This document shows, in pieces, positions 25,756-34,329 of a stretch of 51,937 bases of DNA (positions are counted from its first letter, which is position 1; each line of letters begins with the position of its first letter). The notes beneath the pieces were generated by a model. It ran no database searches. It had not been told where the DNA came from and saw nothing but the letters and a program-made list of their open reading frames with translations. Source of the stretch: DASWIP01 sp036397635 (GTDB taxonomy: Bacteria > Actinomycetota > AC-67); NCBI GenBank assembly GCA_036397635.1, contig DASWIP010000106.1, positions 1 to 51,937 of the forward strand, read 5' to 3'. The translations under genes were made by a program, and so were the position numbers.

Positions 25756-26339
25756 CGCCCAGATCTCCTTCCCAGGGTCTCTACGGGACTGACATCCGCG
25801 CATACCACAGGAACTCGCCTTTCCAGCAACGAACCGCTCGGCTCGAAGAGTGCGATGGCCAGCTGAGTGGATGTCGGTGGCGATTCGGGCAGTAATGTCA
25901 CGAACGTGGCGGCCCAGGTGCCGGAGTCCTGGCCGGGAAAGTCATTCTCGATTCCCTCGACGAGAAACCCTTGAGAGATCATCTGCTCTTGCCATGCTTC
26001 GAAGAGAAGCCCAGCCATCCGAGGAGATCGGGGCTGGCTCCGCCCACCGCTGCCGAAGGGCTCAATATGAATCAGGCGCCATCCCGGCTCCCATGCCAGA
26101 CCAATCGCCGCGTTCTCGTCTTCACCAAACGCGGCCGAGTTCCAACCGGAGCGCCACCGAATCTCAAGAGCAACTGTGCCGCTATCACACCTGGGCGTCG
26201 CATCAAGGAGAGGCAGTCGTGATGGCAGGACCGGGCCCGGGTCCGCACCGAGGGTATAACCCAGCAGGAACGCACAGATCCAGGTGATCACAACCACCCC
26301 CCCGACTCGGAGAAGTCCCCTCAATCCTCCCTTTACCAC
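25752..26339 (-). CDS. membrane-anchored extracytoplasmic protein of unknown function
   Basis: About 195 residues if GTG 26339 is the start; no ATG lies at a suitable place and TTG 26324 is an alternative. An N-terminal hydrophobic helix (VGGVVVITWICAFLLGYTLG) is followed by an extracytoplasmic domain with a single Cys (TPRCDSG), a Trp-rich core (LEIRWRSGWNSAAFG, GLAWEPGWRLIHIEP) and a C-terminal VVCADVSP. The start is 21 bases after the stop of the giant surface protein, and the stop overlaps the next gene by GTGA. It is thus the middle gene of an operon and may anchor or chaperone the surface protein (inference). Confidence 0.65.
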   Translation of the reverse strand: MVKGGLRGLLRVGGVVVITWICAFLLGYTLGADPGPVLPSRLPLLDATPRCDSGTVALEIRWRSGWNSAAFGEDENAAIGLAWEPGWRLIHIEPFGSGGRSQPRSPRMAGLLFEAWQEQMISQGFLVEGIENDFPGQDSGTWAATFVTLLPESPPTSTQLAIALFEPSGSLLERRVPVVCADVSPVETLGRRSGR

Positions 26340-26359
26340 TGGTGTGGGCCGCCGGGGCC

Positions 26360-29300
26360 TCAGTAGTAATAGTAGTCGTATGCCCGGCGGGTCCAATCCT
26401 TGCTGACGTCGCTTGGGCTCGCTGAACAGGAAGGCTGCGGTGGGTAACCACCTGCGCCGCAGCTCCAACCCCAGGATGTTCCCGACCAGGTGTGGAAGAA
26501 CGATATCATCAACTCACCAGGGTCCTCCTGACCATTCGGAGTCTGATAGACAAGCCCGCCGAGGCGGTACTGATATGTGTTCCAGCTGCAGACACCCAGG
26601 AGCTGATCACCCTCCTGCTGTGCTTGCATTGCCCCACTCTGATTATTAGCCACTCGCTCCTTAAAACCACCGCCACCTTCCCAGTCGTAGGGTAGGTAGG
26701 AGGGTTCGTTGGAGCCCGGCACACGCCACAAATTGTTGTTGCGATCCCATATCTCATCTAGGAACTGGTCGTAGTTGCCGCTCGCTCTAGGGTAACTCTC
26801 GAAGCATCCACCGAACTCGTCGGCAAACTGTCTGGCGTATGCGAACACCTGCGGCCCGTAGGTGCCGTCATCAGCATCCGCTTGCCATACACCTTGCCAA
26901 GTCACCGAAAGGCCGTCCATGTTTTCTCCGTCGGAAAACCCGTAACACAGATAAGGACCGTGTGACTTCTGCCAGTGATCGCACTTGGTGGCCTTTTCCA
27001 GGTCACTCTCATAGTCTTCGTTATTTGTCTGAATGATGATTGAGACGTCCCCACCGAAGGCCCAGTATTCTCTATTACCTACAGGGCCTCGCGGATCCCA
27101 TCCGCCCCCAAAGGAAATGAGCTGCTTCTGAGCCTCAGATCCGGCCTCGGGGAACTCATCTTGGTAGGGAGGATCTTCCTCAGTCGAATCAAGGCTGAAG
27201 CAGTCCACAAGACCGTCGTCGCATGCATCGTCGTAGTAAGAGGGTTCGATCGCTGGGTAGTGGGGGTCATACGAAAGGAAACAACCTTCCTGATCCCCGA
27301 GACCCAGAGCTGAGCAGGGCTGGATGCAAATGGCATCAACGCACCCCCCTACCGGGGCCAAGGGCTGCCACCGAGGTTCGATCGGCGTGTCGTGGCAGAT
27401 TGTCGGTCCGAATGACGGGTGACAGACCTGCGTGTCGGGCAGGGGTAGGTATACGGCGAACCACTGGAGTTGCTGCCTCACCGGAACGGCAATCAATTCA
27501 TTATCCACATCGGCTCGATCGGAGAGTATCTTGTCTGCTGCTAGATCTCCGATAAAGAACCGCATAGGGTCGGGCAGGCACCGCATAGACGCGACGGTAA
27601 CGTCGGCACAAGCCGAGGAGCTCGGAAGCGTATCGACGGGAACCATTTCCAATGTCGCTTCCGAGACAGCCCACGCGGCCGGAACGGGAACGGTCAGAGT
27701 TCCGATCTTCGCAGAAACAGGGCTGATGGGAATATCCGTTGAAGATTGGGCTCTCTCATAGGTTGAGAACTGTGTGGAGAGCGTCCGGGGCTGCCAGGCG
27801 CTGTTCCCCACTTGATAGGCGGAAATCGGAGGGAGCGGCACTCCATTTACGGTCGCACTGATGAGAGCCGTGTTGAGAGCCGCCCTTTGCTCCACATATC
27901 CGATCCCCGCATGGCGAGTGCCTCCAAGGGTAACGTGAGTTGGAGCGAGGTTTAGTGGTACTTCTGGACAAGTGGCGGTTCGCATCCCGGTAGTGAGGTT
28001 AACGTCCGAGACCGAGCAGGTAGTTGGAGGAATGCTGGCTTGGGCTGGATACAGCGTCATGCTCGTTGCCAGAAATCCACCGCCGGTTTCACTGCTTGAA
28101 TGCGTGCGAACTGTCTGGTTTCCCGCTTTATCGTGCGCCGTGACGGAGAAGCGATAGACATGCCCAGAAACGAGGGGCGCGGCAGGCGTCCTCGCCCAGT
28201 GCGTGGTGGCGTTGTAGCTCAGAGTCGACATGCCATAGGTAGTCCAACTGCCGGTTGTCGAGTCAATCAAGGTGAACCCAATGGTGTCGATGCCGGCTCC
28301 GCTGATGTTGTCGCGCACCTTGGCCATCAGGGGTTGCGATAAGAAGATCGTGTTGCCGTGATCGGTTGGCGTCAGGCTGCGGTTCGGCACGGAAGGCGCC
28401 ACCGTGTCGATTCTCACGCTCACTGTGCTAGTGCGTGGATTTTGTCCAGCATCGCGAGCTGTGATTCGAACCGTATAGACCCCATCCGGGAGTACAGCCT
28501 CGTTAAAGTCCTTGCCGTCCCAGGAAACAGCCACCGAGTCACCCGACCCACTGAAGAGGCGGTGAACGGTTGGGCCGGTCACAACCTCCAGAGCCCAGGT
28601 GTTTGGGGTCCACTCGTCAGAGAGTGTTGCAGTTAGCGTAGTCGTGTCCTTGGATCCGATCGATACTCCTGGGCTGAAATCGGGATTAGATGCAACGTAC
28701 TCCGTGATCGTGGGGCCCGTCTTGTCGATCGTGATCGCCGCCGTCTGCGAGCTTGAGTTGCCGGCAAGGTCTATGGCTGTGAGTGTTGCCGAGTAATCGT
28801 TGTCTGCAACCGGCACGCCGCCGAGCGTCCGCCCGTCCCAGACCTGCGAGATGCTGGTCGTTGTACCGGTGAAGGTCCTCACTGGAGAACCGCCACTTGT
28901 AGGTGCTATGGATATCGTCCAGGTGACCGGCTCGGAGATGGTCGCCGTGAACGTAGTGCTCGACGGCGGCCCGTTCGTTGGGCTGATGCGCGGCACCGAG
29001 GACTGGAAGCCCGAGATGGTCGGTGGGACTCTGTCCACGATGATGGTCCGATACGGTAGCGGCGCAGGTATGGCGTTCCCGGAATCGTCGGCGGCAGAAA
29101 GGATGCATGCGTAGGCCCCGTCGGGAGCATTCCCAGATGCGTTGGTCCCGTTCCACGTGTAGCTGGGAGAGAGGCCCGAGCCTGTTTGCGATCGCTGAAG
29201 TGCACCGGTGCCAGTAGAGCCGGCTCGGATCTCGATCGTCCAGCTCACCGGCGAATAGTCGGTAAGGCTAACGCTGCACGTCGTTGTGTCCTTCGAGCCG

Positions 29301-30721
29301 GGTGACGCCTGGGGGCTGAATTCAGGATTGGTCAGGTTAAGCGAGCCGACAAGCTGTGGCGCGGCGATGTCCCACAGATGCAGCGAAGAACGGATCAGCG
29401 CCCCTGAGATGGCACCGGCAGCTCCAGTGCCGGATAGCGCTGCCTTGGAGTCGAACGTGGTGACGGTGGAGGGCAGCGAGGCGATCGGGGCTTCCAGGGC
29501 GACCCATGAGCTGGCGCTGGAGAGTGGGCTGGTGGTGTGGTTGTTGCCCGAGGACGCGTAGGCCAGGTGTGCGCCGACTCCTGTTCCGGTAGAGAGCTTG
29601 ACCATGGTCATCCACTTCGAACTGATGAGGTTGGGCACGGTCATGACCGGCGAGTTGAACTGGAAGCCGAGCTTCTGACTGTTCTGCGCCACGGTAGTCG
29701 AGGCCGTGATGCTCGGATACCAGCCAACCGTGCGCACCAGGCCTTTGGTGTCGGTCGTGGATTGCGACAGGATCAGATCGGCGCTGAGCACGTCGCCGGC
29801 GGCGCCGGGCTCCCCTGACTGCGGTTCGGGTCCGGACTGGCTCTGCGTGCCGCAGTCGGTCTGCTCGGCCTTGGCTTGGATCTTGTAGCCCGTGTTGAAG
29901 TGGTTCAAGGTCAGCGGTCCGGTGATCTTGGAAGCCAGCGAAGTGAACGAGAGCTCCGAACCGGAGATTGGCAGGCCGGTGCCCAGGTTGACCAGCGCGA
30001 CCTTCAGCGTGCACAACGTCGCGGTCGCCGTGACACGCAGCTGAACCGTGGGAGCCGGATTGAAGTCGCCAGCGACGTGATTGTAGGTCAGCAGATCAGG
30101 CAGGTCGCCGAAGGTGTCTCGGGTGATACTCAGCGACTTCGAGGCCAAAGGCACTCGGCCGATGGTCTTTTTGATGGTGCCGGATTGGCGGAACTTGAAG
30201 TAGGCCTTCTTCAGATCGATCGCGCCCGGCAGCGTCCCCACCGGCACGATCTTCAGTTGCGAGATCGCGCGCGCGGTCGAAGACCAAGCGAACGGGCTGG
30301 GGGTTTTCTCGAGCGTGAAATCTGAGTCCGAGCCGCGGAACGGAACCGAAGCGATCTCCGCGCCGCTCGCGGTCAGGACCTTGATGTCATAGCCGGAGCT
30401 AGCGTTGCCGGCGCCGGTGACTTTGGCGACGACCTCCATCGTCGCGCTCGGCGCGGGCTCGAACCCGGTGGTCCCCCCTGGCAAGTCTCCCCGCCTGATG
30501 AACAGCGTCTTCTCACCGATCTGGCCGGTCAGGGTATCCGCGAGCAGCTCCCAATGCTGCTCGATCGTGTTGTTGTTCGCAGCGTGCGCCCTATCCGCTC
30601 CTAATGCGCCCAGGAGAAGACCCAAGACTGCGCCGAAGATCAGGATGCGAGCCTGACGTCGAGGAACGCGAGCAGCCGCCGAGCTTCCACGGCAGACTGC
30701 TGATGTGTGCATGCCAGCCAC
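26360..30721 (-). CDS. giant secreted Ig-repeat surface protein (1453 residues)
   Basis: The start is GTG 30721, six bases after GGGGGAG. A signal peptide (ILIFGAVLGLLLGALGADRA) is followed by a long beta-rich region (residues about 45-460). Three FlgD-type Ig repeats follow (about 465-790), each with a KDTTT-like strand, WxGxxxxGxxxxDGxY and a boundary such as DKTGPTI or DTVAPSV. A fourth Ig-like module lies near residue 805. The last 500 residues are Cys-, Tyr- and Asp-rich, with SYYDDACDDG and many acidic loops, and the chain ends RRAYDYYYY. No anchor or LPxTG is seen. GC is about 55-62%, below the flanks. It is likely an adhesin or sheath component (inference). Confidence 0.85.
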   Translation of the reverse strand: MAGMHTSAVCRGSSAAARVPRRQARILIFGAVLGLLLGALGADRAHAANNNTIEQHWELLADTLTGQIGEKTLFIRRGDLPGGTTGFEPAPSATMEVVAKVTGAGNASSGYDIKVLTASGAEIASVPFRGSDSDFTLEKTPSPFAWSSTARAISQLKIVPVGTLPGAIDLKKAYFKFRQSGTIKKTIGRVPLASKSLSITRDTFGDLPDLLTYNHVAGDFNPAPTVQLRVTATATLCTLKVALVNLGTGLPISGSELSFTSLASKITGPLTLNHFNTGYKIQAKAEQTDCGTQSQSGPEPQSGEPGAAGDVLSADLILSQSTTDTKGLVRTVGWYPSITASTTVAQNSQKLGFQFNSPVMTVPNLISSKWMTMVKLSTGTGVGAHLAYASSGNNHTTSPLSSASSWVALEAPIASLPSTVTTFDSKAALSGTGAAGAISGALIRSSLHLWDIAAPQLVGSLNLTNPEFSPQASPGSKDTTTCSVSLTDYSPVSWTIEIRAGSTGTGALQRSQTGSGLSPSYTWNGTNASGNAPDGAYACILSAADDSGNAIPAPLPYRTIIVDRVPPTISGFQSSVPRISPTNGPPSSTTFTATISEPVTWTISIAPTSGGSPVRTFTGTTTSISQVWDGRTLGGVPVADNDYSATLTAIDLAGNSSSQTAAITIDKTGPTITEYVASNPDFSPGVSIGSKDTTTLTATLSDEWTPNTWALEVVTGPTVHRLFSGSGDSVAVSWDGKDFNEAVLPDGVYTVRITARDAGQNPRTSTVSVRIDTVAPSVPNRSLTPTDHGNTIFLSQPLMAKVRDNISGAGIDTIGFTLIDSTTGSWTTYGMSTLSYNATTHWARTPAAPLVSGHVYRFSVTAHDKAGNQTVRTHSSSETGGGFLATSMTLYPAQASIPPTTCSVSDVNLTTGMRTATCPEVPLNLAPTHVTLGGTRHAGIGYVEQRAALNTALISATVNGVPLPPISAYQVGNSAWQPRTLSTQFSTYERAQSSTDIPISPVSAKIGTLTVPVPAAWAVSEATLEMVPVDTLPSSSACADVTVASMRCLPDPMRFFIGDLAADKILSDRADVDNELIAVPVRQQLQWFAVYLPLPDTQVCHPSFGPTICHDTPIEPRWQPLAPVGGCVDAICIQPCSALGLGDQEGCFLSYDPHYPAIEPSYYDDACDDGLVDCFSLDSTEEDPPYQDEFPEAGSEAQKQLISFGGGWDPRGPVGNREYWAFGGDVSIIIQTNNEDYESDLEKATKCDHWQKSHGPYLCYGFSDGENMDGLSVTWQGVWQADADDGTYGPQVFAYARQFADEFGGCFESYPRASGNYDQFLDEIWDRNNNLWRVPGSNEPSYLPYDWEGGGGFKERVANNQSGAMQAQQEGDQLLGVCSWNTYQYRLGGLVYQTPNGQEDPGELMISFFHTWSGTSWGWSCGAGGYPPQPSCSASPSDVSKDWTRRAYDYYYY

Positions 30722-30797
30722 GAGCACTCCCCCTTCGGTGCTCGTTGGTCGCGGTTTCACCGCAACCCACGGAGCGCCCCTCAGATACCGGCGCGCC

Positions 30798-30840
30798 AGT
30801 GACCGCGGTCACTATGACCGATTCGTCCTGTATACGTCAA
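30798..30840 (-). promoter_or_regulatory. promoter with overlapping operator for the giant surface-protein operon
   Basis: On the minus strand, -35 TTGACG (30835-30840) and -10 CATAGT (30811-30816) are separated by 18 bases. A perfect 16-bp palindrome, AGTGACCGCGGTCACT (30798-30813), overlaps the -10 box and the expected transcription start. That is where a repressor would bind. It lies about 80 bases before the GTG at 30721. A second partial half-site, TGACCG, lies at 30815-30820. Confidence 0.55.
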
Positions 30841-30851
30841 GGGGGTCCAGC

Positions 30852-30983
30852 GTGGGATTCTCGCGACAACTGCGTAACGCTAAGGAGGAGCGGGGAGGGG
30901 CCGACGCCGAGTTGGTCACTGGCGCGACGGTTCCCCTCCCGCTCCCCACATCCCACCGGCGCGTGATCTGTCGCTTTCCTTAG
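30852..30983 (+). pseudogene. possible truncated HTH (Xre/HTH_25-like) fragment
   Basis: A 43-codon GTG-started frame reads GFSRQLRNAKEERG and then ADAELVTGATVPLPLP before a stop at 30981. The first 28 residues have the spacing of Xre/RodZ-type helix-turn-helix starts (LGERLRxAREERGLSLEEVAxATxIP). The rest does not continue the fold. It sits in the 464-bp gap between the surface-protein operon and the KorB-like gene. The rest of that gap holds only the two promoter/operator candidates. It is short enough to be chance. Confidence 0.25.
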
Positions 30984-31107
30984 ATACGCGCCAGGGCGAT
31001 GAAAGTTGTGGAAAAACAAGCCTCCGAGAATCCTGGTCAGGAGGAAGTACGAACGACACGCGCGACCGTCTCATCTGCGCGAGCTGGCATTCGGTTCCCG
31101 CGCCCGC

Positions 31108-31149
31108 TTGACAAGGGCCGGCTGAAAAGTGTTAAGTAGCACTTAACAC
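31108..31149 (+). promoter_or_regulatory. promoter and palindromic operator upstream of the KorB/ParB-like gene
   Basis: A consensus -35 TTGACA lies at 31108-31113. About 18 bases downstream, in the -10 region, is a perfect inverted repeat: GTGTTAAGT (31129-31137), spacer AGC, ACTTAACAC (31141-31149). It is strikingly AT-rich in this genome. The repeat ends 36 bases before the ATG at 31186. Its location on the core promoter suggests repression, most simply autorepression by the gene product. Confidence 0.6.
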
Positions 31150-31185
31150 CTGACGCCAGCGTCAGCCGAAGAAGGGGGTCGGGCC

Positions 31186-31923
31186 ATGCGGATCATGCCC
31201 ATCGACGAATTCCTCGAGGAGACCGAGGCCAACCGCACCCCTGCCGTGGTTCCTGCTTCCCCGATCGACGGCAGGTCCTACGACTGGAACCGCATCGTCT
31301 CCGAGGGCCGCGCCGCGCGCGCGGCCGCCGACGGCGGCGCGTGGCACATAGGTCACCTCGCGCTGCTGGTCGAGAAGCGCTATCGCTCGGGCACGCTGCA
31401 ACGCTTCGCCGAAGCGATCGGTGAGAGCTACGGCACCGTGCGCCGCTTCCGCTGGGTCGCCGGCGCGTACGAGCCCACCGTGCGGACCCGCTTCACCGGG
31501 CTGACGTTCTCCCACTTCCAGGCGGTCGCGAGCCTCCCAGACCGCCTGCTGTGGCTCCAGCGGGCCTACCGGCGCGGCTGGAGCGTCGACCGCCTCGTCC
31601 AGGAGTCACGCAAGGCCACGACCGGCCGCGCGCCCTCGGAGGCGCTGCTGCGCAAGCCGATCGAGGCGGCGAGTCGTCGGCTCGCTCGGCTGTGCGACGA
31701 GCTCGACGCCGAGGCGCTCGACCCGGACGCGCGCGCGCATCTGACCGCCGCCGTCGACGATCTGGCCGAACAGCTCGCGACCCTGCGCGCGCGCCTGGCC
31801 GAGACGCGGCAGCCGTCCCAGACGCGCCGCCGAGCGACGGCGAAGCGCCGCGCGACCCCGAAACGCGGGGCGACCCCGAAACGCGGTGCGACCCCGAAGC
31901 GCCGGGTGGCCTCGGTCCGGTAG
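31186..31923 (+). CDS. KorB/ParB-like HTH DNA-binding protein with basic repeat tail
   Basis: A 245-residue protein. The central part (about residues 50-140) is helical: WHIGHLALLVEKRYRSGTLQ, FAEAIGESYGTVRRFRWV, a helix-turn-helix, then LTFSHFQAVASLPDRLLWLQ and GWSVDRLVQESR. This arrangement is like the KorB or ParB central HTH domain, with no N-terminal ParB nuclease-like CTPase motif visible. The C-terminus is a basic tail of four six-residue repeats (A-T-x-K-R-x). The palindrome at 31129-31149 is a likely target. It is divergent from the surface-protein operon and upstream of the CoA-transferase; no ParA gene is nearby. Confidence 0.78.
   Translation: MRIMPIDEFLEETEANRTPAVVPASPIDGRSYDWNRIVSEGRAARAAADGGAWHIGHLALLVEKRYRSGTLQRFAEAIGESYGTVRRFRWVAGAYEPTVRTRFTGLTFSHFQAVASLPDRLLWLQRAYRRGWSVDRLVQESRKATTGRAPSEALLRKPIEAASRRLARLCDELDAEALDPDARAHLTAAVDDLAEQLATLRARLAETRQPSQTRRRATAKRRATPKRGATPKRGATPKRRVASVR
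31834..31905 (+). repeat. four tandem 18-bp repeats in the 3' end of the KorB-like gene
   Basis: Units start at 31834, 31852, 31870 and 31888. Units 2 and 3 are identical except for the last base (GCGACCCCGAAACGCGGG and -GGT); units 1 and 4 differ at a few positions. They encode A-T-P-K-R-G-like hexapeptides that form a histone-like basic tail. Copy number is likely to vary between strains by slippage. Confidence 0.85.
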
Positions 31924-31934
31924 AACCGGATCTG

Positions 31935-34172
31935 ATGCTCTCCGGCCTCCGCGTCCTCGACCTCACCGACCCCGAAGGCTGGCTCGCCGGTCGGATACTG
32001 GCCGACCTCGGGGCCGAGGTCGTTCTGGTCGAACCGGCGGGCGGGCACCGCGCGCGCGCTGCTCGCCCGTACACGAACGCCGCGTTCAACGCGGGCAAGC
32101 GCAGCGTCGTCACCGATGATCTGCGTCCCCTGGTGGCCGGCGCGGACGTGGTACTCGAGACCGGGATCACCGATCGGTTCGAGCAGCTCGCCACACCGCA
32201 TACGGTCTGGTGCGCGATCACGCCGTTCGGGCGCACGGGCCCCAAGTCCGGCTGGCGCGCGAGCGACCTGACCGTCCAGGCCCAGTCGGGCGTGATGTTC
32301 ATGACCGGCGATCCGGATCGCGCGCCCGTGCGCTGCTCGTACCCGACCTCGTGGTACCACGGCTGCACCGACGCGGTCGCCGGCTCGCTGCTGGCGCTGC
32401 GGCAACGCGACGCGACCGGACGCGGGCAGCTGGTGGACGTGTCGCTCCAGGAGGCGCACGTGATGGCGACGATGAGCCGCGTCGGGCAGTACAGCCTGAC
32501 CGAGCAGCGCGGCGCGCGCGCCGGCGCGCTGATGCGGCAAGGTCTCAGCATCCAACGCGAGATCTGGCGCTGCGCGGACGGCTATGTCAGCTTCGGCCTG
32601 CGCGGCGGGCCGGCGCGCATCCCCGGCCTGAAGCGCCTGATCGCGTGGATGGATTCCGAGGGGGTGGCGACCCCCGCACTGCTCGACCGGGATTGGGACG
32701 CCTATAGCCACACCGCGGTCACCCAGGACGAGATCGACGAGATCTCGGAGCCCATCGCGCGTTTCTTCGAGACCAGAACCATGACCGAGCTGTTCGGCGC
32801 GGCGCTCGAACGCGGATTGATGCTCGCGCCGGCGAACACGGCCAAGCAGATCCTGGAGTCCAAGCAGCTACATGCGCGCGCGTTCTTCACGGTTGTCGAT
32901 GACGACGCGCTCGGCCCGGTACCGGTTCCTCGTTCGTTCGTGGCTGCGGCGACGGTGCCCGGTGGCGCGCCGCTCGCGGCCGCGCCGCCGATCGAGGATC
33001 TGAAGGTGCTCGAGTTCGGCTCGGGCGCCGCGGGACCGCTCGCGACGCGGTATCTCGCCGACCACGGTGCGACGGTCGTGCGGATCGAGTCGTCCACCCG
33101 GCCCGACTTCCTCCGGCTGTACGCGTTGACCCCGTCGCAGCGGTCCCTGGACGCAAGCCCGATGTTCGCCGCGTTCAACTGCAACAAGCGCGCGATCACG
33201 CTGAACCTGAAGCATCCCGAGGCGCGCGAGATCGTGCTCGAGCTGGTGCGCTGGGCCGACGTGATCTCCGAGAACTTCGCGCCGGGCGCGATGGCCCGCT
33301 GGGAGTTGTCCTTCGAGGATCTGCAACGCGAGAACCCCGACCTGGTAATGATCTCGACCTGCCTGAACGGCCAGACCGGGCCCGAGCGCGACTACCCAGG
33401 CTTCGGCGGGCAAGGTTCGGCGATCTCGGGCTTCAACCATCTGACCGGCTGGCCCGACCGCGAGCCTCTCGGTCCCTACGGCACGATCACCGACTCGCTG
33501 TCGCCGCGCTACGCCGCCGTCGCGATGCTCGCGGCCCTGCACCACCGCGACCGCACAGGCGAAGGCGCGCGCCTCGATCTGTCGCAGGTCGAATGCGCGG
33601 TGTACTCGCTGGCCGAGACGATCGTCGAGTACGCGAGCACCGGCGTCGCGCCCGCACGGACGGGCAACCGCGCGCGCGACGACCTTTCGAACACCGCAGC
33701 GCCGCACGGCGCGTTCCCCTGTCGTGGCGACGATCGCTGGATCGTGCTGGCGTGCTGGAACGACGGAGACTGGGAGCTGCTCGCGCGCGCGATGGGCGAT
33801 CCGACGCTGCGCGACATCGACGACCTCGACATGCTCGAGCAGCGCATCGCGGCGTGGACCGTCCAGCATGACCGCGACCAGCTCGCCGCAGCCCTGCGCG
33901 ACGCGGGCCTGGACGCCGCCGAGGTGCTGGACATGGCGGATCTGTCGGGGGACCCGCAACTCGAGCACCGCGGCCACTTCCACCCGATGACCCATCCCGT
34001 CATCGGCGAGCAGCGCTACGAAGCCCTCGGGTTCCGGCTCGCAGATCTGCCTCCGGCGCTCACACGGCCGGGCCCGACGCTCGGCCGCGACAACGACGAG
34101 GTCTACGGCGAGATCCTCGGCATGTCCCCCGAACGGCGCGAGCAGCTCGCCGCCGCCGGCGCCTTCGACTAG
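31935..34172 (+). CDS. two-domain fused CaiB/BaiF family CoA-transferase
   Basis: 745 residues from ATG 31935, about twice the usual 380-400. The first domain (about 1-350) begins LSGLRVLDLTDPEGWLAGRI and LADLGAEVVLVEPAGG; the second (about 360-745) begins IEDLKVLEFGSGAAGPLATR and ADHGATVVRIESS. Both start with the strand-and-loop pattern of class III CoA-transferases. The second keeps FNCNKRAITLNLKHPE and SENFAPGAM, where the catalytic Asp neighbourhood usually lies; the first lacks parts of it, so one active site may be degenerate. It would move CoA between carboxylates or racemise an acyl-CoA. A weak ribosome site lies 11 bases after the HTH gene. Confidence 0.88.
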   Translation: MLSGLRVLDLTDPEGWLAGRILADLGAEVVLVEPAGGHRARAARPYTNAAFNAGKRSVVTDDLRPLVAGADVVLETGITDRFEQLATPHTVWCAITPFGRTGPKSGWRASDLTVQAQSGVMFMTGDPDRAPVRCSYPTSWYHGCTDAVAGSLLALRQRDATGRGQLVDVSLQEAHVMATMSRVGQYSLTEQRGARAGALMRQGLSIQREIWRCADGYVSFGLRGGPARIPGLKRLIAWMDSEGVATPALLDRDWDAYSHTAVTQDEIDEISEPIARFFETRTMTELFGAALERGLMLAPANTAKQILESKQLHARAFFTVVDDDALGPVPVPRSFVAAATVPGGAPLAAAPPIEDLKVLEFGSGAAGPLATRYLADHGATVVRIESSTRPDFLRLYALTPSQRSLDASPMFAAFNCNKRAITLNLKHPEAREIVLELVRWADVISENFAPGAMARWELSFEDLQRENPDLVMISTCLNGQTGPERDYPGFGGQGSAISGFNHLTGWPDREPLGPYGTITDSLSPRYAAVAMLAALHHRDRTGEGARLDLSQVECAVYSLAETIVEYASTGVAPARTGNRARDDLSNTAAPHGAFPCRGDDRWIVLACWNDGDWELLARAMGDPTLRDIDDLDMLEQRIAAWTVQHDRDQLAAALRDAGLDAAEVLDMADLSGDPQLEHRGHFHPMTHPVIGEQRYEALGFRLADLPPALTRPGPTLGRDNDEVYGEILGMSPERREQLAAAGAFD

Positions 34173-34213
34173 AGCCTTGAGGATCCGCGCGGCGCGCGAA
34201 CGGGAGGGCGCCT

Positions 34214-34267
34214 GAGATGTGCATATCGCGTGTTACATCTCTGAGCGCGATGATCAGAGATGTAACA
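34214..34267. promoter_or_regulatory. long inverted repeat between convergent genes, with a third half-site
   Basis: A 14-bp perfect inverted repeat has arms TGTTACATCTCTGA (34231-34244) and TCAGAGATGTAACA (34254-34267) around nine bases. An additional GAGATGT at 34214-34220 gives three copies of the half-site, in alternating orientation at steps of 21 and 22 bases (about two helical turns). The 157-bp gap between stops at 34172 and 34330 has no other feature. It may act as a bidirectional terminator stem, but no T-run follows and the arms are AT-rich, so a protein-binding site is a real alternative. Confidence 0.6.
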
Positions 34268-34329
34268 ACTCGGGAACGGGATGTCGGCTGTCGTGCGCTC
34301 ACCCTGGGCGCACGAGCGACCCACCGATC

